64,000 nucleotides of DNA. Origin: Flavobacterium aquariorum (GTDB lineage: Bacteria > Bacteroidota > Bacteroidia > Flavobacteriales > Flavobacteriaceae). The stretch covers positions 372,001 through 436,000 of the forward strand of contig NZ_QKXH01000001.1 in assembly GCF_003254745.1 (NCBI RefSeq), given 5' to 3'. This document shows, piece by piece, positions 27,053-35,146 of this stretch. The position numbers and the translations under genes were made by a program. Positions within the stretch are counted from its first letter, which is position 1. The number at the start of each line of letters is the position of its first letter. A model generated the notes under the pieces. It was given only the letters and a program-made list of their open reading frames with translations, was not told where the DNA came from and did not search any database.

Positions 27053-27529
27053 ATGAAAATTATTCAAACAAAGTTTTTAACTTTTGAGCAAAAACAATCT
27101 TTGTTTGATCTTTGGAACGCAGAATATCCTGAGAGAATTGGTTATAAAGAATTATCCGAATTTCAAGATTACTTAGATGGTCTTTTAAGTGTAAAACATT
27201 ATTTGCTTGCAAATGATTTGAATCAAATTTTTGGCTGGGCTTTTACTTTTGTTCGAGAAGACGAAGATTGGTTTGGAATTATAATCAATTCCAAAATCCA
27301 GGGGAAAAGATTTGGAACACTTTTGCTCGATGAATTAAAAAAGAATTGCTCTGTTTTGAATGGATGGGCAACCGATCATCAAAATGATGTTAAGCGAAAT
27401 AAAAAACCTTATTTGTCACCATTGGAGTTTTATACCAAGAATGGATTTATAATTGATCAAAGCATACGAATGGAAAATGATAAAATTTCCGCAGTAAAAA
27501 TTAGATGGGGAAAGGATATTGCAGGCTAG
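27053..27529 (+). CDS. GNAT-like N-acetyltransferase
   Basis: 158 aa. The central strand GWAFTFVREDEDWFGIIINSKIQGKRFGTLLLDELKK matches GNAT motif A, with the acetyl-CoA pyrophosphate loop Q-G-K-R-F-G. C-terminal FYTKNGFIID is motif B-like. The substrate cannot be predicted. The start is the ATG at 27053; a TTG two codons upstream is also open. Confidence 0.65.
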   Translation: MKIIQTKFLTFEQKQSLFDLWNAEYPERIGYKELSEFQDYLDGLLSVKHYLLANDLNQIFGWAFTFVREDEDWFGIIINSKIQGKRFGTLLLDELKKNCSVLNGWATDHQNDVKRNKKPYLSPLEFYTKNGFIIDQSIRMENDKISAVKIRWGKDIAG

Positions 27530-27616
27530 TGCATTTCTTTCCAAATAAAATTAATAAAAAAAGAATTTCTTTTCAGCTTTTACAATTAGGGCTGAAATTA
27601 TTTATTTAAAACACAA

Positions 27617-28465
27617 ATGGACATTACAAACAAAAAACATTTTCTTACTGTACAAGATTTTTCCGTCTCTCAAGAGATTTTTGAACTTTTTTATGATGAA
27701 GCGTTAGATATGTTAATCACGCATCCACAACCTGGTTTGGATGTTTTAGGTAAATATTATGAAAGCGCTGATTATATTTCTCATACCGACTCGAAAAGAT
27801 CCATATTTGAAAAGGCATATCATTTTGTAAAAAATATTGCATTAAAAAATAAATTGAATTTAATCAATTCATATCAACCTTCTAAAGGTTTGATTTTGGA
27901 TATTGGTGCCGGAACTGGAGATTTTTTATCTGTTGCTCAAAATGATGGTTGGAAAACGGTAGGAGTGGAGCCGAGCGATAAAGCCAAAGCTATTGCCAAA
28001 AGCAAAGGGGTTTCTTTTGTTGAGAATACCTCCGAATTGGAAAGCCATACTTTTGATGTGATTTCGATGTGGCACGTTTTGGAACACGTTCCAAATTTGG
28101 AGGAACAAATTAAAGAATTAAAACGATTGTTGAAACCGAGTGGAACTTTGATTGTTGCCGTTCCAAATTTCAAATCTTTCGATGCAAAACATTATGGGAA
28201 TTTTTGGGCTGCGTATGATGTGCCAATCCATTTTTGGCATTTCTCGAAAACTGCCATTCAAAAGTTGTTTGCTAAAGAAAATATGAAACTTGAAAAAGTG
28301 CTTCCGATGAAATTTGATTCGTTTTATGTGAGTCTGCTTTCCGAAAAATACAAAACAGGAAAAATGAATTACATTAAAGCTTTTTTCATCGGATTGCAGT
28401 CGAATTGGAAAGCCAAACAAAAAATGGAATATTCATCGCACATTTACATCCTTAAAAACAACTAA
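27617..28465 (+). CDS. Class I SAM-dependent methyltransferase
   Basis: 282 aa. Rossmann-fold methyltransferase with motif I GLILDIGAGTGDFLSVAQ near residue 91-108, the acidic end of strand 2 in VGVEPSDKAKAIAK, and DVISMWHVLEHVPNLEEQIKELKRLLKPSGTLIVAVPN covering motifs II and III. The N-terminal ~85 residues form an extra helical region typical of Methyltransf_23 proteins. Substrate unknown; it does not belong to an obvious pathway here. Confidence 0.8.
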   Translation: MDITNKKHFLTVQDFSVSQEIFELFYDEALDMLITHPQPGLDVLGKYYESADYISHTDSKRSIFEKAYHFVKNIALKNKLNLINSYQPSKGLILDIGAGTGDFLSVAQNDGWKTVGVEPSDKAKAIAKSKGVSFVENTSELESHTFDVISMWHVLEHVPNLEEQIKELKRLLKPSGTLIVAVPNFKSFDAKHYGNFWAAYDVPIHFWHFSKTAIQKLFAKENMKLEKVLPMKFDSFYVSLLSEKYKTGKMNYIKAFFIGLQSNWKAKQKMEYSSHIYILKNN

Positions 28466-28670
28466 AACTTATTTTAAGCGATTTTAAGGCGTTTATTTTG
28501 GCTTTAATAGGGATTTAGGTCGAATATTTTAATTAATTCCTCTAAAAGCTTCTGTAAAATCTAATTTTTATAGTAGTTTTTTATCGTTTTTAAATTTTTA
28601 ATAATTTTAATTTATACTAATAAAATAGTAGCATTTTTGAAACTTTTTATCAATACTATCTATTTTTTTA

Positions 28671-28678
28671 TATTTTTG
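28671..28678 (+). promoter_or_regulatory. -7 box of the OmpH-like lipoprotein gene
   Basis: TATTTTTG (TAnnTTTG), 36 nt before the ATG at 28714. Confidence 0.5.
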
Positions 28679-28713
28679 TCATCCATACATAAAAAAACTT
28701 GAAATACATCAAA

Positions 28714-29274
28714 ATGAAGAAAGCATTATTATTTATCGCAATTTCAATATCACTTGTTTCTTGTGATAAAAAAACAGAAGTAAAAGAACATGAATTCAAA
28801 ACAGCTTATGTTGATACAGCTGAGTTGATGAAAGAATATACAGAGACCAAAGATTTAGAAGCAAAATATAAAGGTGTTGCAGCTGAAAAGGGAAGACAAT
28901 TGGAAGCAGAAATCAACAGATTTAAACAAGACGCAGCTAATTTTCAACGTAATGCTCAAGCAAACGGTCAAGAATGGGCTCAAAAAAATGGTGCTGAATT
29001 ACAAAGAAGAGAGCAACAATTGGGGCAAGCACAACAAGCTTTGCAAATGCAATTGCAACAAGAGAGTGGAAAAGAAATGGATTCTCTTGTAAAAGGAGTG
29101 AAAAAATTCATCAAGGATTACGGTAAAAAAGAAGGGTATGCTTATATCTACGGTACTGGTGATGCTGCATCTATTTTGTACGCTGAAGAGAAATACGATA
29201 TTACTAAAGAAATCGTAAAACTTTTGAATGAAAAATACAAATCGACTGCAAAAACAGAAGAAGTTAAAAAGTAA
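28714..29274 (+). CDS. OmpH/Skp-family lipoprotein
   Basis: 186 aa. Lipoprotein signal MKKALLFIAISISLVSC with the lipobox Cys at about residue 17. It is followed by a Skp-like core: AYVDTAELMKEYTETKDLEAKYK, a long Gln/Glu-rich coiled coil (about 55-115), and the family motif VKKFIKDYGKKEGYAYIYGTGDAASILYA. Skp/OmpH proteins are periplasmic chaperones for outer-membrane proteins; this one is lipid-anchored. The ATG at 28714 is chosen over a TTG five codons upstream. Confidence 0.85.
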   Translation: MKKALLFIAISISLVSCDKKTEVKEHEFKTAYVDTAELMKEYTETKDLEAKYKGVAAEKGRQLEAEINRFKQDAANFQRNAQANGQEWAQKNGAELQRREQQLGQAQQALQMQLQQESGKEMDSLVKGVKKFIKDYGKKEGYAYIYGTGDAASILYAEEKYDITKEIVKLLNEKYKSTAKTEEVKK

Positions 29275-29297
29275 TTTTTAGTTTACACAAATTCATA

Positions 29298-29327
29298 AAA
29301 CCTTCATCTTGAATAAGATTGGAGGTT
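29298..29327 (+). terminator. Terminator of the OmpH-like gene
   Basis: Arms AAACCTTCATCTT and AAGATTGGAGGTT pair with small mismatches, followed by TTTTTT. Confidence 0.65.
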
Positions 29328-29376
29328 TTTTTATTTTTCAATATTTTATATTTTCGCTTTATAAATTATACGCCAA

Positions 29377-31650
29377 ATGCAATCCATATCCGAAGCCGCT
29401 GCTTATGCTCTCCGTTTTATCAACCAAACTCATCAATCTGTTTTTCTAACTGGGAAGGCGGGAACCGGAAAAACCACACTCCTAAAGGAAATCATTGCGA
29501 CCACGCATAAGAATACTGTGGTAGTGGCACCTACCGGAATCGCTGCTTTGAACGCAGGCGGTGTAACCATTCATTCGATGTTTCAATTGCCGTTTGGTGG
29601 ATTTATACCCGACAATTCTGCTCCCCAATTTTCTGATACGACCAAGTTTGAAACCAAAGCGACTTTGCGCAGGCATTTCAAAATGAGTGGCCAAAAACGA
29701 GCGGTTATTCGCAATATGGAATTGCTTATTATTGACGAAGTCAGTATGTTACGTGCCGATTTACTGGATGCCATGGATTACATGATGCAAACGGTTCGAA
29801 AAAAATCGGCTCCCTTTGGTGGAGTGCAAGTATTGTTTATAGGGGATTTATTACAGTTACCTCCTATTATTCGTGATGAAGAATGGCGAACGTTGCGAAA
29901 CTATTACAAAGGAAAATTCTTCTTTCACGCCCATGTTATTCAGCAGTATCCGCCGTTGTACATAGAATTGTCCAAAATTTACCGTCAAACAGACGACCGA
30001 TTCATTTCGGTTTTGAATAATCTGCGTAATAATGAGATTACGCCTATTGATATTCAAATGCTTAATGAATTCGTAAAACCTGATTTTGACCTGAAAGCCA
30101 ATAAAGGCTTCATTACACTGACTACTCACAATGCCAAAGCCGATGTGATGAATGCCCAATCACTCGAAGATTTGGAAGGGAAGCAAATGATGTTTATGCC
30201 AGACATCACAGGAGACTTTCCCGAAAAAATCTATCCCGTCGATCCTTATCTGCAGTTGAAAGTAGGAGCACAGGTTATGTTTGTCAAAAACGATTTGTCG
30301 ATGGAAAAGAATTATTTCAACGGGAAAATGGGTGTTATAAAAACGATGACTTCCAAAGAAATTTGGGTGCATTTTCCCGATGAAGACAAAACCATTGAAG
30401 TTGACAAATACGAATGGCAAAACATTCGCTACACCGTTAACGAAATGACCAAGGAAATAGAGGAGGAGGTTTTGGGCACGTTTGTGCATTATCCGATTAA
30501 GTTGGCCTGGGCGATTACGGTCCACAAAAGCCAGGGATTAACTTTTGATAAAGCTGCGCTCGATGTATCGCAAGTTTTTCTACCCGGACAAGCATATGTA
30601 GCATTATCACGTTTACGTTCGTTAAATGGGCTTATTTTGCTTTCTCCGTTGCGAATGAATGGCATTTCAAACGATCAGGACGTGATGGATTACGCCGAGA
30701 ACAAAGCCTCTGAAGAAGCTTTGGCGAATGCCTTAAAGCGAGAAACCAAGAATTTTATTCTCAACTATCTGAAAAACAGTTTCGATTGGAATGAATTGGC
30801 TCAAGAATGGCGCAACCACCAATTCAGTTACAATGAAGATGCCGAAAACTCCGTTAAATTCAAACACAAAACTTGGGCACACAACCAAGCCGGAGTGATT
30901 TGGCAATTACTGGAACCTTCCTCCAAGTTTTTGTTGCAACTGGATAAATTGTTTCGCAGCGAACAAGTGGAATTCAATCATATCTCAGACCGAATCAACG
31001 CAGCATTCAATTATTTCATGGAACCCATGGACAAGCTGGTCTATGAAATTCTGTGGAAAATCGAGGAAGTGAAGCGTCTAAAAAAAGCCAAAGCCTTTTA
31101 TGACGAGTTAATAATCTTGGATGATCTGCAAACTAAGGCGGTACTTCAATTGATGAAAGCCAAATTAATGGTTGCCACGTTGGTAAAAGGCAAAACCATT
31201 TCGAAGGAAAAATTAACCTCTGAAGAAATCAAAAAATACAAAACTATTAAGGTCGAGCGCGTTATCGAAGATTTCAAGAAAGCGAATATTACACTGATAG
31301 ACGACGAGAAAGACGCCGATCGATACGCATCAAAGAAAGCAACGGCTAAAGAACCTAAAAAATCGACAGTTGAGCAAACCTATGAGCTGTGGTTGGAAAA
31401 GAAAACTATTCAAGAAATAGCCATTATACGCAAATACAATCAGGAAACCATCATGTCTCATCTCACCAAATTGATTCAGGCCAAAACCATTTCAATCGGA
31501 GAAGTCTTTCCCGAAGATAAATTGGCGGCACTCACCGAGGCTTTTGCAGGCTACAAAGAAGAATCTGTTTCGCCCCTAAAAGAAAAATACGGCGATCAAT
31601 TCTCTTGGGAAGAACTTCGAATGTTCAAGGCCAGTTTGAATCTCCACTAA
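29377..31650 (+). CDS. Pif1-like superfamily 1 helicase with C-terminal HTH_40 domain
   Basis: 757 aa. Walker A FLTGKAGTGKTTLLKEI (about 22-38), APTGIAALNAGGVTIHSMF (motif Ia region), Walker B LLIIDEVSMLRADLLDAMD, and motifs V/VI WAITVHKSQGLTFDKAALD ... GQAYVALSRLRSLNGL near 370-425. The C-terminal half is helical and ends in a helicase-associated helix-turn-helix (TVEQTYELWLEKKTIQEIAIIRKYNQETIMSHL). Expected to unwind DNA 5'-3' in repair or recombination. The family is clear; the pathway is not. Confidence 0.85.
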   Translation: MQSISEAAAYALRFINQTHQSVFLTGKAGTGKTTLLKEIIATTHKNTVVVAPTGIAALNAGGVTIHSMFQLPFGGFIPDNSAPQFSDTTKFETKATLRRHFKMSGQKRAVIRNMELLIIDEVSMLRADLLDAMDYMMQTVRKKSAPFGGVQVLFIGDLLQLPPIIRDEEWRTLRNYYKGKFFFHAHVIQQYPPLYIELSKIYRQTDDRFISVLNNLRNNEITPIDIQMLNEFVKPDFDLKANKGFITLTTHNAKADVMNAQSLEDLEGKQMMFMPDITGDFPEKIYPVDPYLQLKVGAQVMFVKNDLSMEKNYFNGKMGVIKTMTSKEIWVHFPDEDKTIEVDKYEWQNIRYTVNEMTKEIEEEVLGTFVHYPIKLAWAITVHKSQGLTFDKAALDVSQVFLPGQAYVALSRLRSLNGLILLSPLRMNGISNDQDVMDYAENKASEEALANALKRETKNFILNYLKNSFDWNELAQEWRNHQFSYNEDAENSVKFKHKTWAHNQAGVIWQLLEPSSKFLLQLDKLFRSEQVEFNHISDRINAAFNYFMEPMDKLVYEILWKIEEVKRLKKAKAFYDELIILDDLQTKAVLQLMKAKLMVATLVKGKTISKEKLTSEEIKKYKTIKVERVIEDFKKANITLIDDEKDADRYASKKATAKEPKKSTVEQTYELWLEKKTIQEIAIIRKYNQETIMSHLTKLIQAKTISIGEVFPEDKLAALTEAFAGYKEESVSPLKEKYGDQFSWEELRMFKASLNLH

Positions 31651-32099
31651 AGCAAAGAATTTTAGAATCATCCACTTCCTCAGGTTGCCAAAGTTCATTT
31701 GGTCAGGCTGTCCGTGTTACTTCGGTAACCGGCTCCTATCCCAATGTTTTTAAGTTGAGCTTTAATTAATTGTTCTCGCAAAGACGCAAAATTTAGAACC
31801 GATTTCTTTGCGACTTCGCGTCTTTGCGAGGGCTAGATTATAAAAAAGCTTTGCGAGAAATCCTTAACTAAATGACCTTGGGATCTGAGTATGTAACTCT
31901 GCAATCTGCATCCACAATGACTTACACATCACAATATCATCATAAAAACCTACCAATTTCAAATCACACAAGTAGTTCTTTACTTATAAATTTAACAAAT
32001 TTATTTAATTTCGAAAGAAAAACGCTATAAATTAAAACAAGAATAGTTTAGCTTTGTTTTTGTAATCTATTATTAAACAAACCTTTAAAAAAACTATTT
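31651..32099. repeat. 449-bp gap with two intergenic repeat elements
   Basis: It holds (1) an element at about 31700-31745 with a hairpin GTTAC-TTCG-GTAAC (31716-31729), related to that at 5128-5160, and (2) a perfect 13-bp inverted repeat CTCGCAAAGACGC (31775-31787) / GCGTCTTTGCGAG (31818-31830). The rest is unremarkable, with a promoter box near its right end. Confidence 0.8.
32049..32056 (+). promoter_or_regulatory. -7 box for the gene at 32100
   Basis: TAGCTTTG matches TAnnTTTG, 43 nt before the ATG. Confidence 0.45.
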
Positions 32100-32597
32100 A
32101 TGTCAAATTTGCTCAACAACCGCGTAAACGCGACTGCTACGGCAGCACAGCTAACGGCAGTCAAAGCCGCTTTTCAAACCATCTTGACCAACCTCCCTTT
32201 TTTGGTGGGTTTAACCGCCGATGAACGAAAATCATTAAACAGTATTGATGTCAACAACAAAGCATTTACGGAGGATGCCATCAATGCGGGTGTAAACAAT
32301 CCTACGCTTATTCCGTCTTATCTTTCGGTGGTGAATATGCAAAATGATTTAGCGCTCTTTACCCAACTCGATGAAATCTCGGGACTGGCCAACCAACTCT
32401 GTGAGCGCATCGAAGACACCAAAATGCTTGCCGGAAGTGAGGCTTATGGTGTGGCACTCGCTTTGTACAAAGCCTTTGGCTCTGCTGCCGATGCCGGAGT
32501 TCAGGGAGCCGACAGCATAGTAGATCAACTCAAAAAGCGTTTTGCAGCTAGTGGAGGTAATGCCGTTACGGTACCGCCAGTAATGCCTGCGGTGTAG
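32100..32597 (+). CDS. Unrecognised Ala-rich helical protein
   Basis: 165 aa, no family recognised. There is no signal peptide or membrane helix. It is almost entirely predicted helix and rich in Ala, Asn and Leu (RVNATATAAQLTAVKAAFQTI, GVALALYKAFGSAADAGVQGA), with one Cys and a short Pro/Val tail. Base composition is visibly less AT-rich than the genes that follow. It has its own promoter and terminator. The length and helix pattern would suit a small structural or bundle protein, but no function is claimed. Confidence 0.75.
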   Translation: MSNLLNNRVNATATAAQLTAVKAAFQTILTNLPFLVGLTADERKSLNSIDVNNKAFTEDAINAGVNNPTLIPSYLSVVNMQNDLALFTQLDEISGLANQLCERIEDTKMLAGSEAYGVALALYKAFGSAADAGVQGADSIVDQLKKRFAASGGNAVTVPPVMPAV

Positions 32598-32624
32598 TAA
32601 AACAATTTGCTTAAAAATAACTGC

Positions 32625-32655
32625 AATCGCCTCTTTTATTTCGAAAGGGGCGATT
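32625..32655 (+). terminator. Terminator of the gene at 32100
   Basis: 12-bp stem AATCGCCTCTTT / AAAGGGGCGATT with one G-U pair, loop TATTTCG, then TTTT. Confidence 0.8.
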
Positions 32656-32679
32656 TTTTGCCGTTTTTTTTTTTGATAT

Positions 32680-32899
32680 CCAAAAGCAATTGTATGTAGT
32701 TCAAACCAATAGTATATGTAGTTTAAACCAACTTTATTGGTTTGTCGAACCAATAGAACAGGTAGTTTGAACCAATAAACGATATAATTATAGCCAATAT
32801 ACTATGTAGTTCAAACCAATAAAACTTTTAGCTTGAACCAATAAGCTATGTAGTTCGAACCAATAAAGGATATAGTTTGAACCAATTCTATTAATGTTT
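32680..32899. repeat. 22-bp-period tandem array, array 2
   Basis: Ten contiguous 22-bp units start at 32680, 32702, 32724 and so on to 32878, with a weak eleventh to 32921. A typical unit is CGAACCAATAAAGGATATAG + TT. The conserved part is GAACCAATA plus TAGTT. There are no spacers between units. The array lies between the Ala-rich gene and the HTH gene and ends about 50 bp before the latter. It has the same period and core (TTGGT...TAC.TA on the other strand) as the array at 935-1176. Confidence 0.9.
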
Positions 32900-32953
32900 A
32901 GCACCACTTTTTTAGAAAAATAAAATGCATTCACAACATAAAACACAGAAAAG

Positions 32954-33316
32954 ATGATATCTACCAGCAACAAATACAGGAATGGAAAAGGGGAACATTA
33001 CCCAGTGATTGGCAATTTTATCCATTACCACATTATCCATAATAAAATCAAGAAAGCCGATGTTGCCAGAGCATTGGGCATACTCCCAACAGGATTGAAC
33101 GAATATTTTAAGAAAGAGTCCCTACAGTTTGCTATTTTATGGAAGCTGAGTATGGCAATGAACTACAATTTTATTGCGCACTTGGGCGAATACCTGCCGT
33201 ATCGTTTTGAAACCATTCGCGAAAAAGCCCTAAAAGAAGAACTGGCTGAAAAAGATGCTATTATCCAAAAAATGGAAATACAACTGCAAACCATGCGGGA
33301 ATTAATAAAAAAATAA
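32954..33316 (+). CDS. Small HTH protein with C-terminal coiled coil
   Basis: 120 aa. Residues about 30-85 form a Cro/XRE-like helix-turn-helix (IKKADVARALGILPTGLNEYFKKES) followed by LQFAILWKLSMAMNYNFIAHLGEYLP. Residues 92-120 are a heptad coiled coil (KALKEELAEKDAIIQKMEIQL) that would dimerise it. Probably a DNA-binding regulator. It lies directly downstream of the 22-bp array and 94 bp upstream of the cyclase operon. Whether it controls either is unknown. Confidence 0.7.
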   Translation: MISTSNKYRNGKGEHYPVIGNFIHYHIIHNKIKKADVARALGILPTGLNEYFKKESLQFAILWKLSMAMNYNFIAHLGEYLPYRFETIREKALKEELAEKDAIIQKMEIQLQTMRELIKK

Positions 33317-33322
33317 ACGGAA

Positions 33323-33349
33323 TTGGAATGAGATAAATCTTTATATTTG
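33323..33349 (+). promoter_or_regulatory. Promoter of the cyclase operon
   Basis: TTG (33323-33325), 16 bp, then TATATTTG (33342-33349), matching the Bacteroidota -33/-7 pattern. Expected start of transcription is near 33356, giving a leader of about 55 nt. Confidence 0.55.
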
Positions 33350-33410
33350 AAGAATAATCTGATGTTTACCACACAAATCCACTAGTTACAGGCAAGCTTA
33401 AACCAAAATT

Positions 33411-34163
33411 ATGGCAAATTTAGAGCAAATAAAAACACTTAATTTAAAGTATAATAAAGCGAGTGCTTTTACTCGATCATTTATAACCTTCTCAATTAAT
33501 GAATCTTTAGATTCTAAAAATATTGAACTTTCTATTCAAAATAAGATTAATAGTCTTGGAACAAACTTTGTTCAATATTTTGATGATGGAAAAGATGCAG
33601 ATGTTGCATTATTATTTATAGATATTTGTGATTTCTCAAGTAAAAACAGCCACTTAAACGGCAAACAAATTAGCGCATTTTTTGATGAATACTATGATTT
33701 AGTAATCCCAATAATATATGAATTTGGTGGTGAAATAGATAAAATTATTGGAGATGGAATTATTTGTCTATTTGGCCAACCGTTTTTAAACAAATCAATA
33801 AATGAATGTATTTTAGAAGCCGACAAGTGCGCGAAAAAAATAATAGTCGAAACAAAAAAGAAAGATAAATTTAAGAGTAAAATTGCATTTCATTTTGGCA
33901 AAATAAATTATTTTAGAAATAAATCAGCATTTTATAATGAATTAACTATAGTCGGAAAGCCATTAACAGAATTATTTAGACTAGAGTCTATTAGTGAAAA
34001 TGAAAAAATAAATTACTTTGTTAAATATTCTTATATTAATAACTGGAACGCAAGTCTAAATCAAAACACCGTACTTTGGTCACTTGAGGATATAAAACCA
34101 ATAACAACTGATTTAAAAGGTGTAGATTATAAATATACCCAAACAAATAAATATTATATATAA
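33411..34163 (+). CDS. Class III nucleotide cyclase homologue, first subunit (degenerate)
   Basis: 250 aa, soluble. Cyclase homology spans about 60-195. Both metal-binding aspartates are present: D71 in LLFIDICDF and D115 in KIIGDGIICLFG, with K111 at the base-selecting Lys position. In the G-x-x-V-N-x-x-x-R-L motif the transition-state Asn is replaced by Thr (G182-K-P-L-T186-E-L-F-R190-L); the Arg is kept. One base separates it from the next cyclase gene, so they are co-transcribed. Class III enzymes place two protomers across each active site, so this subunit may pair with the next one. The coding DNA is very AT-rich (14 G+C in the 60 bases at 33841-33900). Confidence 0.75.
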   Translation: MANLEQIKTLNLKYNKASAFTRSFITFSINESLDSKNIELSIQNKINSLGTNFVQYFDDGKDADVALLFIDICDFSSKNSHLNGKQISAFFDEYYDLVIPIIYEFGGEIDKIIGDGIICLFGQPFLNKSINECILEADKCAKKIIVETKKKDKFKSKIAFHFGKINYFRNKSAFYNELTIVGKPLTELFRLESISENEKINYFVKYSYINNWNASLNQNTVLWSLEDIKPITTDLKGVDYKYTQTNKYYI

Positions 34164-34164
34164 A

Positions 34165-35142
34165 ATGAAGGGAATACTTGATGAAATAACTGCGGATGTA
34201 TTAGATATTAAATCTAAAAATTTTCAATATTCTTCCACAAATCTTGTACCATCTAGACACGATACTTCACTCACTTTTGAAAGAGGAGAAGACAAAATAG
34301 GAAAAGAAATTGAAACTTGCGTTCTTTATGTAGATATAAGAAATTCTGTTGAATTAAATAGAAAACATCAAACCCAAACAATGGGAAGAATTTATAGTGT
34401 TTTTTCAAAGTCAATGCTTAAATTAGCAAGATATCACGGTGGTTCTGTTAGAAATATAATTGGAGATAGAGTAATGATAGTATTTCCTAGTAAAGATTGC
34501 TTTACAAATGCTGTTAACTGTGCTATTTCTATACATCACGTTTCAGAATATATTATCAACTCAAATTTCAAAGAAGTAGAATTTAAATGTGGTATTGGAA
34601 TTGATTATGGTCTATTAAAAGTTGTAAAAGTAGGATTACACAGGAAAGGCGTCGAGAATATTGATAATAAAAATTTAGTGTGGGTTGGATATCCGGCAAA
34701 CATTGCTTCAAGACTAACTGATGTAGCTAATAAAACTATAAATAATTCTTCTGTCAAAGTAACATACAATCCTTATAATTACGGAAATTTATATGGATTT
34801 CCTAGTTTTTTGGGACAACAACCTATAAAAAAATCAAATAATTTTTTTTCAGACAGTACTGTTACTAAAATTCACACAAAAGAAGAATTTGCAAATAGCC
34901 TTAGTTTTAATAACATTCTCGGTATTTGTTATTCTGGTGGAAAACTGATTCGATTTGACAAAATAGAATCAAGTATTAATTTCCCTCCTATTCTTATGAC
35001 AACTTCGGTATACAATGGATTTAAAAAGGCAAACCCAACTAGAAATTGTATAACTGATAATTATTGGAAAGAAATCTCAAATCATAAAATTAAAAATGTT
35101 ACCGCAAACGTATTTGGTGGGACTGTAAACTGGAAAATTTAA
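34165..35142 (+). CDS. Class III nucleotide cyclase, PycC-like second subunit
   Basis: 325 aa, soluble. Cyclase domain about 48-190: metal aspartates D57 (VLYVDIRNSVEL) and D101 (NIIGDRVMIVF), transition-state N179 and R183 in VWVGYPANIASRL. The residue matching the adenine-selecting Lys is N97, next to R96, so base specificity probably differs from adenylate cyclases; pyrimidine cyclases (PycC) also depart there. A C-terminal region of about 140 residues is unrecognised. No receiver, HAMP or membrane sensor is present. The adjacent gene encodes a PycTM-like effector, which supports a Pycsar reading. Family sure; cUMP/cCMP product is inference. Confidence 0.75.
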   Translation: MKGILDEITADVLDIKSKNFQYSSTNLVPSRHDTSLTFERGEDKIGKEIETCVLYVDIRNSVELNRKHQTQTMGRIYSVFSKSMLKLARYHGGSVRNIIGDRVMIVFPSKDCFTNAVNCAISIHHVSEYIINSNFKEVEFKCGIGIDYGLLKVVKVGLHRKGVENIDNKNLVWVGYPANIASRLTDVANKTINNSSVKVTYNPYNYGNLYGFPSFLGQQPIKKSNNFFSDSTVTKIHTKEEFANSLSFNNILGICYSGGKLIRFDKIESSINFPPILMTTSVYNGFKKANPTRNCITDNYWKEISNHKIKNVTANVFGGTVNWKI

Positions 35143-35146
35143 ACCT

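Noticed and set aside
28078..28095. Near-perfect palindrome TTTGGAAC-AC-GTTCCAAA
   Set aside because: It lies inside the conserved methyltransferase segment VLEHVPN and is explained by codons; there is no promoter nearby.
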